Source: an uncultured Novosphingobium sp. (lineage in GTDB: Bacteria; Pseudomonadota; Alphaproteobacteria; Sphingomonadales; Sphingomonadaceae). From it: 64,000 nucleotides of DNA. Positions 56,041 through 64,000 of the stretch are shown piece after piece. The translations under genes and the position numbers were made by a program. Positions within the stretch are counted from its first letter, which is position 1. Each line of letters starts with the position of its first letter. The stretch spans positions 8,649 through 72,648 of the forward strand of contig CAMPHR010000016.1 of NCBI GenBank assembly GCA_946886075.1, in the 5' to 3' direction. Below the pieces are notes generated by a model, which was not told where the DNA came from, ran no database searches, and saw nothing but the letters and a program-made list of their open reading frames with translations.

Positions 56041-56868
56041 TTACCGCCTTATCGGGAAAGTCGGCACATTCACGCGCGGCGCCGATGTCGCGCCCGGCAC
56101 CAGCGCCTGCCCGCTCTCCTCGCGCAGCCTTGGCAAGGCAGGCGGCGGGACAAAGCCAGCGCCGATCTCCGCAGGCGGCTTGGGCGGCGGCGGCAAAGGC
56201 GTTGGCGACACGATCACCGTCACCGTCCCGCCAAAGCGCGACTGCCACTCCGCCAACCGCCTCAGATAATCGGCATAAGCCTCGTAAAATTCCTGGAAAG
56301 GCTTCTCCAGCTCCGTCAACGCCTCAGGCGCATAGGCAAGCAACTGGCTGGACGGCATCGCCAGGATTTTCGCCCCCACCTCAACCGCGACAGGACAGAA
56401 GCTCTTGGTGACGGGCGGCAGAGAGAAGAAGTTGTAGACCACCGTGTTCAGCAGTTCGCGGGACTGCAGCCCGCCGCTGCCATAAGCGGCCGTATAGTTG
56501 CGATCGACCGCCGCGTTCGCATCCCGCAATACGTCCTTATGGACGTGCAGCATGCGGTTATACTGAACCCGCGCGGGTTCACCCCCACCCTGGCAGGAAA
56601 GCGCCGCGACGTTCAGCGCCATGCGCACATGCCAAAGCGCCGTATTGGCCGTGACCCCGCGATTGGGCGTCAGATATTTCCCTTCCGCATCAACCTCGGG
56701 AATGCTCATATCCTCGACCGCGCCCATCGGCGGCAGCGGCTTGATCGTCGGAACAACTGGCGGTGGAGGCGTCGGCACCTCCTTCGGGGTGGAACAGCCC
56801 GCAACCAGCGCCAGCGCGGCTACGGAAGCGATTGTCCAGACGCGACTTGAAACAGCACGCAGCGGCAA
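56041..56868 (-). CDS. Putative lipoprotein of unknown function
   Basis: The 275-aa precursor has a lipoprotein signal (IASVAALALVAGC, lipidated Cys near residue 25) followed by a Pro-rich linker. The mature part contains ALWHVRMALNVAALSCQGGG and AYDY/YADYLRRL-type helices, and it ends in a Pro-rich tail. The N-terminal half resembles conserved alphaproteobacterial exported proteins without assigned function. It converges on the HxlR gene with 7 bp between stops. Confidence 0.75.
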   Translation of the reverse strand: MPLRAVSSRVWTIASVAALALVAGCSTPKEVPTPPPPVVPTIKPLPPMGAVEDMSIPEVDAEGKYLTPNRGVTANTALWHVRMALNVAALSCQGGGEPARVQYNRMLHVHKDVLRDANAAVDRNYTAAYGSGGLQSRELLNTVVYNFFSLPPVTKSFCPVAVEVGAKILAMPSSQLLAYAPEALTELEKPFQEFYEAYADYLRRLAEWQSRFGGTVTVIVSPTPLPPPPKPPAEIGAGFVPPPALPRLREESGQALVPGATSAPRVNVPTFPIRR

Positions 56869-56992
56869 CCTTTATCCCCTATGATTAATCGTCAGCGCCA
56901 AAACTCATGACAAACCCGCGCGTTCCTGGCGAGGATCGCCCGGCTCGCTTCACCCCTCAAGGGATTCGGTTCGTCCCGATAATCGGCCAGCC

Positions 56993-58006
56993 TCAGGCGC
57001 CGCGCCGCTCCAGCGCGACAGCCGCTTCGTCCATCAGCTGCGCGATGATGTCAGCGACCGGCTCTTCCTTCGTCACCATGCCGACCGACTGCCCCGCCAT
57101 CAGCGACCCGCCCTCGACATCGCCGTCGATTACCGCACGGCGCAATGCCCCCGCCCAATAATGTTCGATCTGCAACTGCGCTTCCATCATGTCGACAGAG
57201 CCGCCGTCCAGCAGATTGGCGACTTCCCGCTGCTTGGCGGTGAAGGCTTCGGTCCCGTTGTTCTTCAACGCCCGCACCGGAATTACCGGCAAACGCGGGT
57301 CGATCTGTACGCTCGCGACGGCATCACGGGCCGACGCACGGAAGAAGGACTTCTTGAAGTTCGGATGCGCGATGCTTTCGCTCGCACAGGCAAAGCGCGT
57401 GCCCAGCTGCACGCCCGCCGCGCCCATTTCCAGATAGCCCGCGATCAACTCGCCGCGCCCAATCCCGCCAGCGACGAACACCGGCAGCTGCGAGGCCATC
57501 TCCGGCAATATCTCCTGCGCCAGCACGCTGGTCGAAACCGGGCCGATATGGCCACCCGCTTCCATACCCTCGATCACCAGCGCATCCACGCCCGAACGCG
57601 CCAGCTTCTTGGCCAGGCTCAGCGCAGGCGCGAAGCAGATGAGCTTGGCGCCCTTCTCCTTGATCGCCTCGATGCTCCCCTTGGGCGGCAGCCCGCCTGC
57701 CAGCACGACATGCCCCACTTCATGGCGCGCGCACACTTCGATCAGGTCGAACAACTGCGGGTGCATGGTGATGAGGTTGACGCCAAAGGGTTTGGACGTC
57801 AGCGCCTTGGTCGCCGCGATTTCCGTATCGAGCAGTTCCGGCGTCATCGCGCCACATGCAATCACGCCAAAGCCACCAGCATTGGAAATCGCCGCAACCA
57901 GGTTCCGCTCCGACACCCAACTCATCGCCCCACACATGATCGCGACCTCGCAGCCGAGAAATTCGGTGCCGCGAGCCATGAGGGAAGTGAGCTTGGCGTT
58001 GGTCAT
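56993..58006 (-). CDS. Nitronate monooxygenase-like FMN enzyme
   Basis: The 337-aa product is an FMN TIM barrel of the NMO/2-nitropropane dioxygenase family. It has MCGAMSWVSERNLVAAISNA, GVDALVIEGMEAGGHIGPVS with the Gly-rich H-containing loop, and PVFVAGGIGRGELIAGYLEM with the phosphate-binding GGI. Relatives include FabK enoyl-ACP reductases, and the distinction is not certain. ATG 58006 has AGAGG at 8 bp; ATG 58012 is also open. A palindromic repeat lies upstream, then lysC. Confidence 0.85.
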   Translation of the reverse strand: MTNAKLTSLMARGTEFLGCEVAIMCGAMSWVSERNLVAAISNAGGFGVIACGAMTPELLDTEIAATKALTSKPFGVNLITMHPQLFDLIEVCARHEVGHVVLAGGLPPKGSIEAIKEKGAKLICFAPALSLAKKLARSGVDALVIEGMEAGGHIGPVSTSVLAQEILPEMASQLPVFVAGGIGRGELIAGYLEMGAAGVQLGTRFACASESIAHPNFKKSFFRASARDAVASVQIDPRLPVIPVRALKNNGTEAFTAKQREVANLLDGGSVDMMEAQLQIEHYWAGALRRAVIDGDVEGGSLMAGQSVGMVTKEEPVADIIAQLMDEAAVALERRGA

Positions 58007-58030
58007 GATCATGCCTCTAGAATCAAATAG

Positions 58031-58154
58031 CCCCTCCCGCAGGCGGGAGGGGTTGGGGTGGGCAGGCGCGCAAGCGCCGTTCCCAGCTACCGGTTCGGGC
58101 AGAGGCTCGCTAACGCTCGCCCCCACCCCCGACCCCTCCCGCCTGCGGGAGGGG
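58031..58154. repeat. Palindromic repeat unit (CCCCTCCCGC type), copy 2
   Basis: Two 22-bp palindromes (58031-58052 and 58133-58154) with arms CCCCTCCCGC and GCGGGAGGGG face each other across about 80 bp. The layout equals that at 40571-40685, including GGGGTGGGCAG after the left palindrome. Confidence 0.8.
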
Positions 58155-58164
58155 AGAAATTATG

Positions 58165-59430
58165 TCAAGCGACCGGAGCGTCGAGCCCATAAGCGGTGTG
58201 CAGCACACGCACCGCCAGTTCCGTCTCATCCTCGTCGATCAGCACCGAAACCTTGATCTCGCTGGTCGAGATCGCAAGGATATTGATCCCGCGATCGGCC
58301 AGCGACTGGAACATGGTCGAAGCGACGCCCGCATGGCTCTTCATGCCGACACCCACGACGCTGATCTTGGCAACCTTGGTATCGGGGATGACGCGGTTGA
58401 ACCCGATGGTTTCCTTCTGGCTCTCCAGCACGTCGAGCGCGCGCGCCAAGTCCGCGCCCGGCACCGTGAAGGTCACATCGGTCTCACCCTTGTCACGGCC
58501 GACATTCTGGATGATCATATCGACGTTGATCGCCGCATCGGCCAGCGGTGCGAAGATGTGCGCCACCGCGCCCGGACGGTCCGGCACGCGGGTCAGGGTG
58601 ATCTTCGCCTCATTCTTGTCATGGGCGATGCCGGTGATGAGCTGACGTTCCATCTTGTCTTCCTTGAGCTTGGCTTCCAGTTCCTCTTCGCTGACGATCA
58701 GCGTACCGGGGAGGTCTTCCTGGGTGGGATCATCGAAGGAGGAAAGCACCTGCACGACCACGCCTTCCTTCATGGCGAGGCCGACCGAGCGGGTCTGGAG
58801 CACCTTGGCGCCGACCGACGCCAGCTCCAGCATTTCCTCATAGGTGACGAGGTCGAGCTTGCGCGCCCGCGCCACGATGCGCGGGTCTGTGGTGTAGACG
58901 CCGTCCACATCGGTGTAGATGTCGCAGCGGTCCGCCTTCATCGCCGCAGCCACGGCCACGGCCGAGGTATCCGATCCGCCCCGGCCCAGCGTCGAAATCC
59001 GGCCATCTTCCATCATGCCCTGGAAGCCGGGGATCACCGCTACGGTGCCAGACCGCATCGACGTGAGCAGGTCGATCGTGTCGATCTCCCCAATCCGCGC
59101 TTTGCTATGTGCTTCGTTGGTGCGGATCGGCAGCTGCCAGCCAAGCCAGCTGCGCGCGTCCACGCCCATGGCCTTGAGCGTCATGGCAAGCAGCCCGCTG
59201 GTCACCTGTTCGCCGCTGGCGACGACAACGTCATATTCCGCCGGATCATAAAGCGCCGACGCTTCCTTGCAGAAACCGACCAGCCGGTCCGTCTCGCCCG
59301 CCATCGCGGATACAACGACGGCGACCTCATGCCCCTGCTCGACAACATGTTTGACGCGCGCGGCCACGTTGCGAATTCGCTCCATCCCCGCCATGGAGGT
59401 GCCGCCGAATTTCATCACGATGCGCGCCAT
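58165..59430 (-). CDS. lysC: Aspartate kinase
   Basis: LysC phosphorylates aspartate at the start of the Lys/Thr/Met pathway and is usually feedback-inhibited. The 421-aa product has the kinase signature KFGGTSMAGMERIRNVA at the N-terminus, GRGGSDTSAVAVAAAMKADR in the core, and two ACT domains at the C-terminus (ITLTRVPDRPGAVAHIFAPL and ISVVGVGMKSHAGVASTMFQ). It is divergent from the small membrane gene and ubiG. Confidence 0.96.
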   Translation of the reverse strand: MARIVMKFGGTSMAGMERIRNVAARVKHVVEQGHEVAVVVSAMAGETDRLVGFCKEASALYDPAEYDVVVASGEQVTSGLLAMTLKAMGVDARSWLGWQLPIRTNEAHSKARIGEIDTIDLLTSMRSGTVAVIPGFQGMMEDGRISTLGRGGSDTSAVAVAAAMKADRCDIYTDVDGVYTTDPRIVARARKLDLVTYEEMLELASVGAKVLQTRSVGLAMKEGVVVQVLSSFDDPTQEDLPGTLIVSEEELEAKLKEDKMERQLITGIAHDKNEAKITLTRVPDRPGAVAHIFAPLADAAINVDMIIQNVGRDKGETDVTFTVPGADLARALDVLESQKETIGFNRVIPDTKVAKISVVGVGMKSHAGVASTMFQSLADRGINILAISTSEIKVSVLIDEDETELAVRVLHTAYGLDAPVA

Positions 59431-59594
59431 TTTCTTGTCGAACCTGTCTGCTGATCTGGAAAGATAATCCCCCTCCGGGGGAAAAACGGCGCCGCTATAG
59501 CAGCAGCGGCAGATATGGCAAGCAACGGCTCCTCTGTGTGGAACCCCATGGCGGCATCGCTCATTCCTCCATTTGGAAACGGATGGAGGACATC

Positions 59595-59801
59595 ATGGAC
59601 GGAGTCCTATACGGGCTTGTCACGATCGGAGGACCGATCCTGCTGGCCGCAGTGCTCATATATGTGATCATGAGCAACCGGCGGCACAGAAGCCCCGATG
59701 AGCTGGCGCGCACCGAGACAGCGACCCGCGAATTGCACCGGCAGCTTGATGCAGAGGATAAATATCGCGACGGCGAAGGACCGCCACCGCGCAAGATGTA
59801 A
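59595..59801 (+). CDS. Small single-span membrane protein
   Basis: ATG 59595 follows GGAGG at 6 bp and encodes 68 aa. A single N-terminal transmembrane helix (LVTIGGPILLAAVLIYVIMS) is followed by RRHRSPDELARTETATRELH and a charged tail ending GPPPRKM. The N-out/C-in prediction follows the basic residues after the helix. It precedes ubiG by 42 bp on the same strand. It resembles small unnamed sphingomonad membrane proteins; function unknown. Confidence 0.65.
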   Translation: MDGVLYGLVTIGGPILLAAVLIYVIMSNRRHRSPDELARTETATRELHRQLDAEDKYRDGEGPPPRKM

Positions 59802-59843
59802 TGGCGATGGCGCGCCTTCGCGGAGCTTGGTAAGGCAGGATGC

Positions 59844-60593
59844 ATGGCCAACTCAGCTCAAACCACGATAGACCCTCGCGAAGCCGCGCATTTTGGCGCG
59901 ATGGCGGCCGATTGGTGGGACCCTTCCGGCAGCAGCGCCATGCTGCACAAGCTCAATCCCGTCCGCCTGCGCTACATTCGCGCCGCGATAGACCGGCACT
60001 GGCTTGGCGAGGAGAGCAGCTTCCGCCCACTCACCGGCAAACGCGCCCTCGATGTAGGTTGCGGCGCGGGTCTCTTGTCAGAACCATTGGCGCGGCTCGG
60101 CGCCACCGTGACCGCCCTCGATGCCGCGCATGAAAATATCGCGATTGCGCGTGCCCATGCGGAAGGCCAGGGGCTCCTCATCGACTATCGCGCAACGCCC
60201 GTCGAGCAACTGGACAGTGACAAATTCGATCTCGTGACTTCGATGGAAGTGATCGAGCATGTCACCGATCCAGCAGCCTTCATCCAGGCGCTGTCCGCAA
60301 AACTCGCGCCCGGTGGCCTCCTCATCCTGTCGACCCCCAACCGCACGCCGCTCTCGCGCCTCGCCATGATCAGCATCGGCGAAAGCATCGGCGGCATCCC
60401 CAAGGGCACGCATGACTGGAACAAGTTCCTGACGCCCGACGAGCTGGCGGACATGCTGGTAAAGGCGGGACTGGAAGTGACCAATGTCACCGGCCTCTCC
60501 TTCGACCCGCGCAAGGGCTTCACCCTCTCGTCGAACAAGGCGATCAACTATCTCCTGACTGCCCGCCACGCTGGGGCTAAGGGCGCGCGTTGA
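59844..60593 (+). CDS. ubiG: Ubiquinone biosynthesis O-methyltransferase
   Basis: UbiG methylates the two ring hydroxyls during ubiquinone synthesis. The 249-aa product has the family start HFGAMAADWWDPSGSSAMLH, SAM motif I ALDVGCGAGLLSEPLARLG, then TSMEVIEHVTDP and the UbiG-specific GTHDWNKFLTPDEL. The gene is divergent from lysC, an arrangement common in alphaproteobacteria. Confidence 0.95.
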   Translation: MANSAQTTIDPREAAHFGAMAADWWDPSGSSAMLHKLNPVRLRYIRAAIDRHWLGEESSFRPLTGKRALDVGCGAGLLSEPLARLGATVTALDAAHENIAIARAHAEGQGLLIDYRATPVEQLDSDKFDLVTSMEVIEHVTDPAAFIQALSAKLAPGGLLILSTPNRTPLSRLAMISIGESIGGIPKGTHDWNKFLTPDELADMLVKAGLEVTNVTGLSFDPRKGFTLSSNKAINYLLTARHAGAKGAR

Positions 60594-60671
60594 TGGAGTG
60601 AACGCGTTCGGAACTAGAAGGGCTTGCAAGAGCCTTGGAGCTTTGCGCCTTAGATCGGCACCATCTCTCAT

Positions 60672-60771
60672 CCGTTCGCCCTGAGCCTGTCGAGCCGAAG
60701 GCCGGCGAAGCCAACGGCTCTACTTCTCTTCAGGAACAAGAGGGCCCTTCGACAAGCTCAGCCCGAACGGG
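60672..60771. repeat. Inverted pair of the GTTCGGGCTGAGC intergenic repeat
   Basis: The left copy (60672-60702) contains GTTCGCCCTGAGCCTGTCGA and the right copy (60742-60771) CCTTCGACAAGCTCAGCCCG; each is the reverse complement of the other with few changes. The element is common between convergent genes in sphingomonads. Confidence 0.8.
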
Positions 60772-60803
60772 TGTGAGTATGACCGCCAAACCAACATATT
60801 AAG

Positions 60804-60837
60804 AAGCGGCCGCCACCGGGCCTGGTGGCGACCGCTT
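60804..60837 (-). terminator. Terminator-like hairpin after ahpF
   Basis: AAGCGG-CCGCCACC and GGTGGCGACCGCTT pair around GGGCCT with one mismatch, 28 bp beyond the ahpF stop; a TTCTTAATAT tail follows on the minus strand. Confidence 0.6.
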
Positions 60838-60864
60838 CCCAACCCCCCGCTCGGGGTTGTCTCG

Positions 60865-62445
60865 TCAGGCTGCTTCCGCCGTCTCCGCCGAAGCGGGCAG
60901 ACGGATGAGATAGTCGAAGGCGGAAAGCGCCGCTGTCGATCCTGCTCCCATGGCGATCACGATCTGCTTATAGGGCACGGTCGTGCAGTCGCCAGCAGCG
61001 AATATCCCTGGCTGACTCGTTTCGCCCCTGGCGTCAATCTCGATCTCGCCGCGCGGTGATAGCGCTATCGCATCTTTCAACCATTCCGTGTTCGGGACGA
61101 GCCCGATCTGCACGAAAATGCCTTCCAGCTCGACATCATGCTCGGTGCCGCTGTTGCGGTCCTTGTAGCTAAGGCCCGTGACCCTGGTGCCGTCACCATC
61201 CACCTTCATGGTGAGCGCCGAGGTGATGATCCGCACATTGGGCAGGCTGGCGAGCTTACGCTGCAACACCGCGTCGGCACGCAGCTGACTGTCGAACTCG
61301 ATCAACGTCACATGGGCGACAATGCCGGCCAGGTCGATCGCCGCTTCGACGCCGCTATTGCCGCCGCCGATCACCGCCACGCGCTTGCCCTTGAACAGGG
61401 GACCGTCGCAGTGCGGGCAATAGGCCACGCCCTTGTTGCGATATTCATCCTCGCCCGGCACGCCCATCTGCCGCCAGCGGGCGCCAGTGGACAGGATCAC
61501 GGTACGCCCTTTGAGCGATGCGCCATTTTCCAGCACAACCTCATGATAGCCACCTTCACTCTTCGCCGGGATCAGCTTGGCCGCCTTCTGCAGGTTCATG
61601 ATCTCGACGTCATAATCCTTCACATGCGCTTCCAGCTGCGCGGCAAGCTTCGGCCCCTCCGTGTGGCTTACCGAGATGAAATTCTCGATCGCCATCGTGT
61701 CGAGCACCTGCCCACCAAAGCGCTCCGCCGCGACACCCGTGCGGATGCCCTTGCGCGCCGCATAGATCGCAGCCGCCGCACCCGCGGGACCACCGCCGAC
61801 GACCAGCACTTCGAACGGCTCCTGCGCCTTGATCTTCTCCGCTGCCCGATCCGCCGCGCCGCTGTCGATCTTCGCGACGATCTGCTCCAGCTCCATCCGG
61901 CCCGAAGCGAAGGGCTCGCCATTCAGGAACACGGTCGGCACCGCCATCACCTGGCGCGCGTCCACCTCTTCCTTGAACAGCGCGCCATCGATGGCGACAT
62001 GCTTGATCCGGGGATTGAGCACGCTCATCAGGTTCAGCGCCTGCACCACGTCGGGGCAATTCTGGCACGACAGCGAGAAATAGGTTTCGAACGCGAAATC
62101 GCCGTCCAGATCCTTGATCTGCTCGATCAGTTCCTGAGCAGCCTTCGACGGATGCCCGCCCACCTGCAACAGCGCGAGCACCAGCGAAGTGAACTCATGC
62201 CCCATCGGAATGCCAGCGAAGGTCACGCCAATATCGGTGCCCGCCCGCCGGATCATGAAGCTAGGCTTGCGCTTGTCATTGCCGGAAGTGACCGTCACCT
62301 TGTCCGACAGCTCGGCAATCTCGTTCAGCAAGCCTTCCAGCTCGCGCGACTTCGCGCCTTCGTCCAGCGACGCCACCAGCTCGATCGGCTGCGTGATGTT
62401 CGCCATATAGGTCTTCAACTGACCCTTCAGATTTGCGTCCAACAT
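60865..62445 (-). CDS. ahpF: Alkyl hydroperoxide reductase subunit F
   Basis: AhpF passes electrons from NADH to AhpC. The 526-aa flavoprotein has an N-terminal double thioredoxin domain with CxxC in [11 protein letters not shown], an FAD motif [19 protein letters not shown], the redox Cxx[12 protein letters not shown] and the NADH motif [21 protein letters not shown] 62445 gives the standard start [14 protein letters not shown]. It follows ahpC on the same strand. Confidence 0.97.
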   Translation of the reverse strand: MLDANLKGQLKTYMANITQPIELVASLDEGAKSRELEGLLNEIAELSDKVTVTSGNDKRKPSFMIRRAGTDIGVTFAGIPMGHEFTSLVLALLQVGGHPSKAAQELIEQIKDLDGDFAFETYFSLSCQNCPDVVQALNLMSVLNPRIKHVAIDGALFKEEVDARQVMAVPTVFLNGEPFASGRMELEQIVAKIDSGAADRAAEKIKAQEPFEVLVVGGGPAGAAAAIYAARKGIRTGVAAERFGGQVLDTMAIENFISVSHTEGPKLAAQLEAHVKDYDVEIMNLQKAAKLIPAKSEGGYHEVVLENGASLKGRTVILSTGARWRQMGVPGEDEYRNKGVAYCPHCDGPLFKGKRVAVIGGGNSGVEAAIDLAGIVAHVTLIEFDSQLRADAVLQRKLASLPNVRIITSALTMKVDGDGTRVTGLSYKDRNSGTEHDVELEGIFVQIGLVPNTEWLKDAIALSPRGEIEIDARGETSQPGIFAAGDCTTVPYKQIVIAMGAGSTAALSAFDYLIRLPASAETAEAA

Positions 62446-62550
62446 CTTCGTAGCTCCAAGATTGGGCGCGCCGCCCGTGGGCACGCAGCTTTCCCTTCGC
62501 CGGTGTGAACCCAAAGGCCCGGCGTGAGATTAGCAGTCAAATTGTCAGGT

Positions 62551-62592
62551 AAAACCCCCGCCGGGCCGGGGAGTTGCTCAACCCAGCCCGGC
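62551..62592 (-). terminator. Terminator-like hairpin after ahpC
   Basis: GCCGGGCCGGG (62560-62570) and CCCAGCCCGGC (62582-62592) pair with one mismatch, followed on the minus strand by GGGGG and four T (62551-62554). It may reduce readthrough from ahpC into ahpF. Confidence 0.6.
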
Positions 62593-62609
62593 GAAAGGTC
62601 AGGTTTTGC

Positions 62610-63173
62610 TTAGATCTTGCCGACGAGGTCGAGCGAGGGAGCCAGGGTTTCTTCACCCTCTTCCCACTTGGCCGGGCATACTTCGCCGGGGTGAGCGGCG
62701 ACATATTGCGCAGCCTTGACCTTGCGGAGCAGTTCGGTCGCGTTGCGGCCGACGCCTTCCGAAGTGATTTCCATGAACTGGATCACGCCTTCGGGATCGA
62801 CCAGGAAGGTCGCACGGTCTGCCAGGCCGACGCCCGGACGCATCACGTCGAAATTGTTGGTGATCTGGCCCGACTGGTCGCCCAGCATATAATAGTTGAT
62901 CTTGCTGATCGCGGGCGAAGTGTCATGCCAGGCCTTGTGGCTGAAGTGCGTGTCGGTCGACACCGAATAGACTTCGACGTTCAGCGACTGCAGCGTCGGG
63001 TAGATGCCAGCCAGGTCTTCCAACTCGGTCGGACACACGAAGGTGAAGTCAGCCGGGTAGAAGAAGAAGATCGCCCACTTGCCCTTCACGTCCTCGTCGG
63101 TGACGTCGACGAACTTGCCTTCCTTGAATGCGGTGGCCTTGAACGGCTTGATGCTGGTGTTGATGAGAGCCAT
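62610..63173 (-). CDS. ahpC: Alkyl hydroperoxide reductase subunit C (peroxiredoxin)
   Basis: The 187-aa typical 2-Cys peroxiredoxin reduces hydrogen and organic peroxides. The peroxidatic C47 is in DFTFVCPTE and the resolving C166 in GEVCPAKW, matching E. coli AhpC numbering. The start [16 protein letters not shown] is family-typical. It lies upstream of ahpF; no oxyR is in the window, so its control is unknown. Confidence 0.98.
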   Translation of the reverse strand: MALINTSIKPFKATAFKEGKFVDVTDEDVKGKWAIFFFYPADFTFVCPTELEDLAGIYPTLQSLNVEVYSVSTDTHFSHKAWHDTSPAISKINYYMLGDQSGQITNNFDVMRPGVGLADRATFLVDPEGVIQFMEITSEGVGRNATELLRKVKAAQYVAAHPGEVCPAKWEEGEETLAPSLDLVGKI

Positions 63174-63290
63174 GGGCTTTCCAGTTCCTTCTTAGGGTTG
63201 CTGTTGCCCGGCCTATGTAAGGAGGTCGCAGGGTCAGGGGAAATTGCTTTTATTCACACCTGTCATTGAGAAAAGCGATCAAGAGCAGCA

Positions 63291-63953
63291 TCATTGATCG
63301 ACAGGCTGATCCCTTGGCTTCTGAATGACATAGGTCATCGCCTCCTTCGCCATTTCCAACGCCTCATCAATCGTGAAGGTCGAGGAATCGAGGCAGAGCT
63401 CCAGCCACAAGCCATCCAGCATCGCCGTCAACCCAATAGCGGCGATCCGCGCCGCCGGACGCGGAATCTGGGGCGCAGCTTCCCGCAGCAACACCTCCAG
63501 CCGCTCGCGCGACCCGCCATAGGTCTCCGCATGGGTAGCCGCGATCTCCGGGCTGGTCTTCACCAAGCTCCAGAAGGAAATCCAGGTCGCCAATAAATTG
63601 GGGTCGAGCACAGGCGGCTGCAAATTCGCCCTGATATAGGCCCACAGCCTGTCAAGCGGATCAGGCCCGGCTTCCGCGACAGCCTGCTCCAGCGCCGCCG
63701 CCACCTTCTCTCCAACATCGCGATAGGTAGCGAGGATCAGCGCATCGACGCCATCGAAATAATGCGTCAGCAACCCCGCAGACACGCCCGCCCGCGCGCA
63801 GATTGCCCGAACCGATGTGGCCGCAACGCCTTTTTCCGCGAGACATTGCGCCGTCGCTTCGATCAGCGCCAGGCGCCTGACATCGGGCGACTCTCTGACA
63901 AAGCGTGCCCGCCCCTGTCTCCCATCAAGGCGGCCTGCAATCTTCTGCTCCAC
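63291..63953 (-). CDS. TetR-family transcriptional regulator (BetI-like)
   Basis: The roughly 220-aa product has a TetR HTH near its N-terminus (LIEATAQCLAEKGVAATSVRAICARAGVSAGLLTHYF) and a C-terminal ligand domain with the BetI-type stretch AIGLTAMLDGLWLELCLD. BetI itself controls betaine synthesis, but no bet genes are visible. The start is uncertain: GTG 63953 is a reasonable choice, and the frame is open to 63998 near the window edge. Confidence 0.82.
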   Translation of the reverse strand: MEQKIAGRLDGRQGRARFVRESPDVRRLALIEATAQCLAEKGVAATSVRAICARAGVSAGLLTHYFDGVDALILATYRDVGEKVAAALEQAVAEAGPDPLDRLWAYIRANLQPPVLDPNLLATWISFWSLVKTSPEIAATHAETYGGSRERLEVLLREAAPQIPRPAARIAAIGLTAMLDGLWLELCLDSSTFTIDEALEMAKEAMTYVIQKPRDQPVDQ

Positions 63954-64000
63954 GTCTTTTTTCCCGTCACCATGCCGCACCCCCTCAGGGCGGCCCACCC

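Overview
The window is a 64 kb piece of chromosome from a GC-rich alphaproteobacterium, most likely a sphingomonad (Sphingobium/Sphingomonas group). This rests on gene content and order: bamB-der-tusA-like, valS next to a PopZ-like DUF2497 gene, tolC-pcm, lptD-surA-pdxA-rsmA, pepA-holC-ndk, cpoB-tilS-ftsH, and lysC opposite ubiG. Sphingomonad-style palindromic intergenic repeats are also present. No taxonomic search was run.

Layout. Positions 1-13150 are core genome: ribosome GTPase Der, a small TusA-family protein, a lone Hpt phosphotransfer protein, a luciferase-like monooxygenase, an acyltransferase, a HerA-like ATPase, a MATE pump, ValS, a PopZ-like protein, TolC and a Pcm-family methyltransferase. 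A tRNA-Cys gene lies at 13344-13417.

Positions 13418-30347 look like a decayed genomic island inserted at that tRNA. The last 16 bp of the tRNA, including CCA, recur in direct orientation at 30332-30347. Paired short repeats near both ends resemble integrase arm sites. A possible integrase 5' end survives after the tRNA, fused to a C-terminally truncated NmrA-type reductase. The left edge of the island is a gene graveyard: a DJ-1/PfpI gene with an in-frame TAG, a GNAT gene in three reading-frame breaks, and a GFA/transposase scrap. The right edge carries a CobW-like fragment. The middle (16.3-29.8 kb) is intact. Two tandem LuxR-type regulators and an NDP-forming acyl-CoA synthetase diverge from a Baeyer-Villiger monooxygenase/SDR operon. 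That operon converges on a four-gene operon (a 346-aa protein of unknown family, a VOC protein, a TonB-dependent receptor, another VOC-like protein), which in turn diverges from a PhyH-type dioxygenase. Read together, this looks like a catabolic module that imports a molecule and oxidises a ketone. The substrate cannot be read from sequence.

Positions 30361-52500 return to core functions: a TSUP transporter, a glutathione transferase, ndk, holC, pepA, envelope biogenesis and cofactor genes (lptD, surA, pdxA, rsmA), a TPR protein, an RsmB-type methyltransferase, guaB, ftsH, tilS, cpoB, a RodZ-like protein and ptsP.

Positions 52600-56030 hold a compact operon of three VOC proteins, a DUF1428 protein and an AHSA1/SRPBCC protein, divergent from an HxlR-family regulator. 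The window ends with a lipoprotein, a nitronate monooxygenase-like enzyme, lysC, a small membrane protein, ubiG, ahpF, ahpC and a TetR-type regulator. I saw no CRISPR array, rRNA operon or intact insertion sequence.
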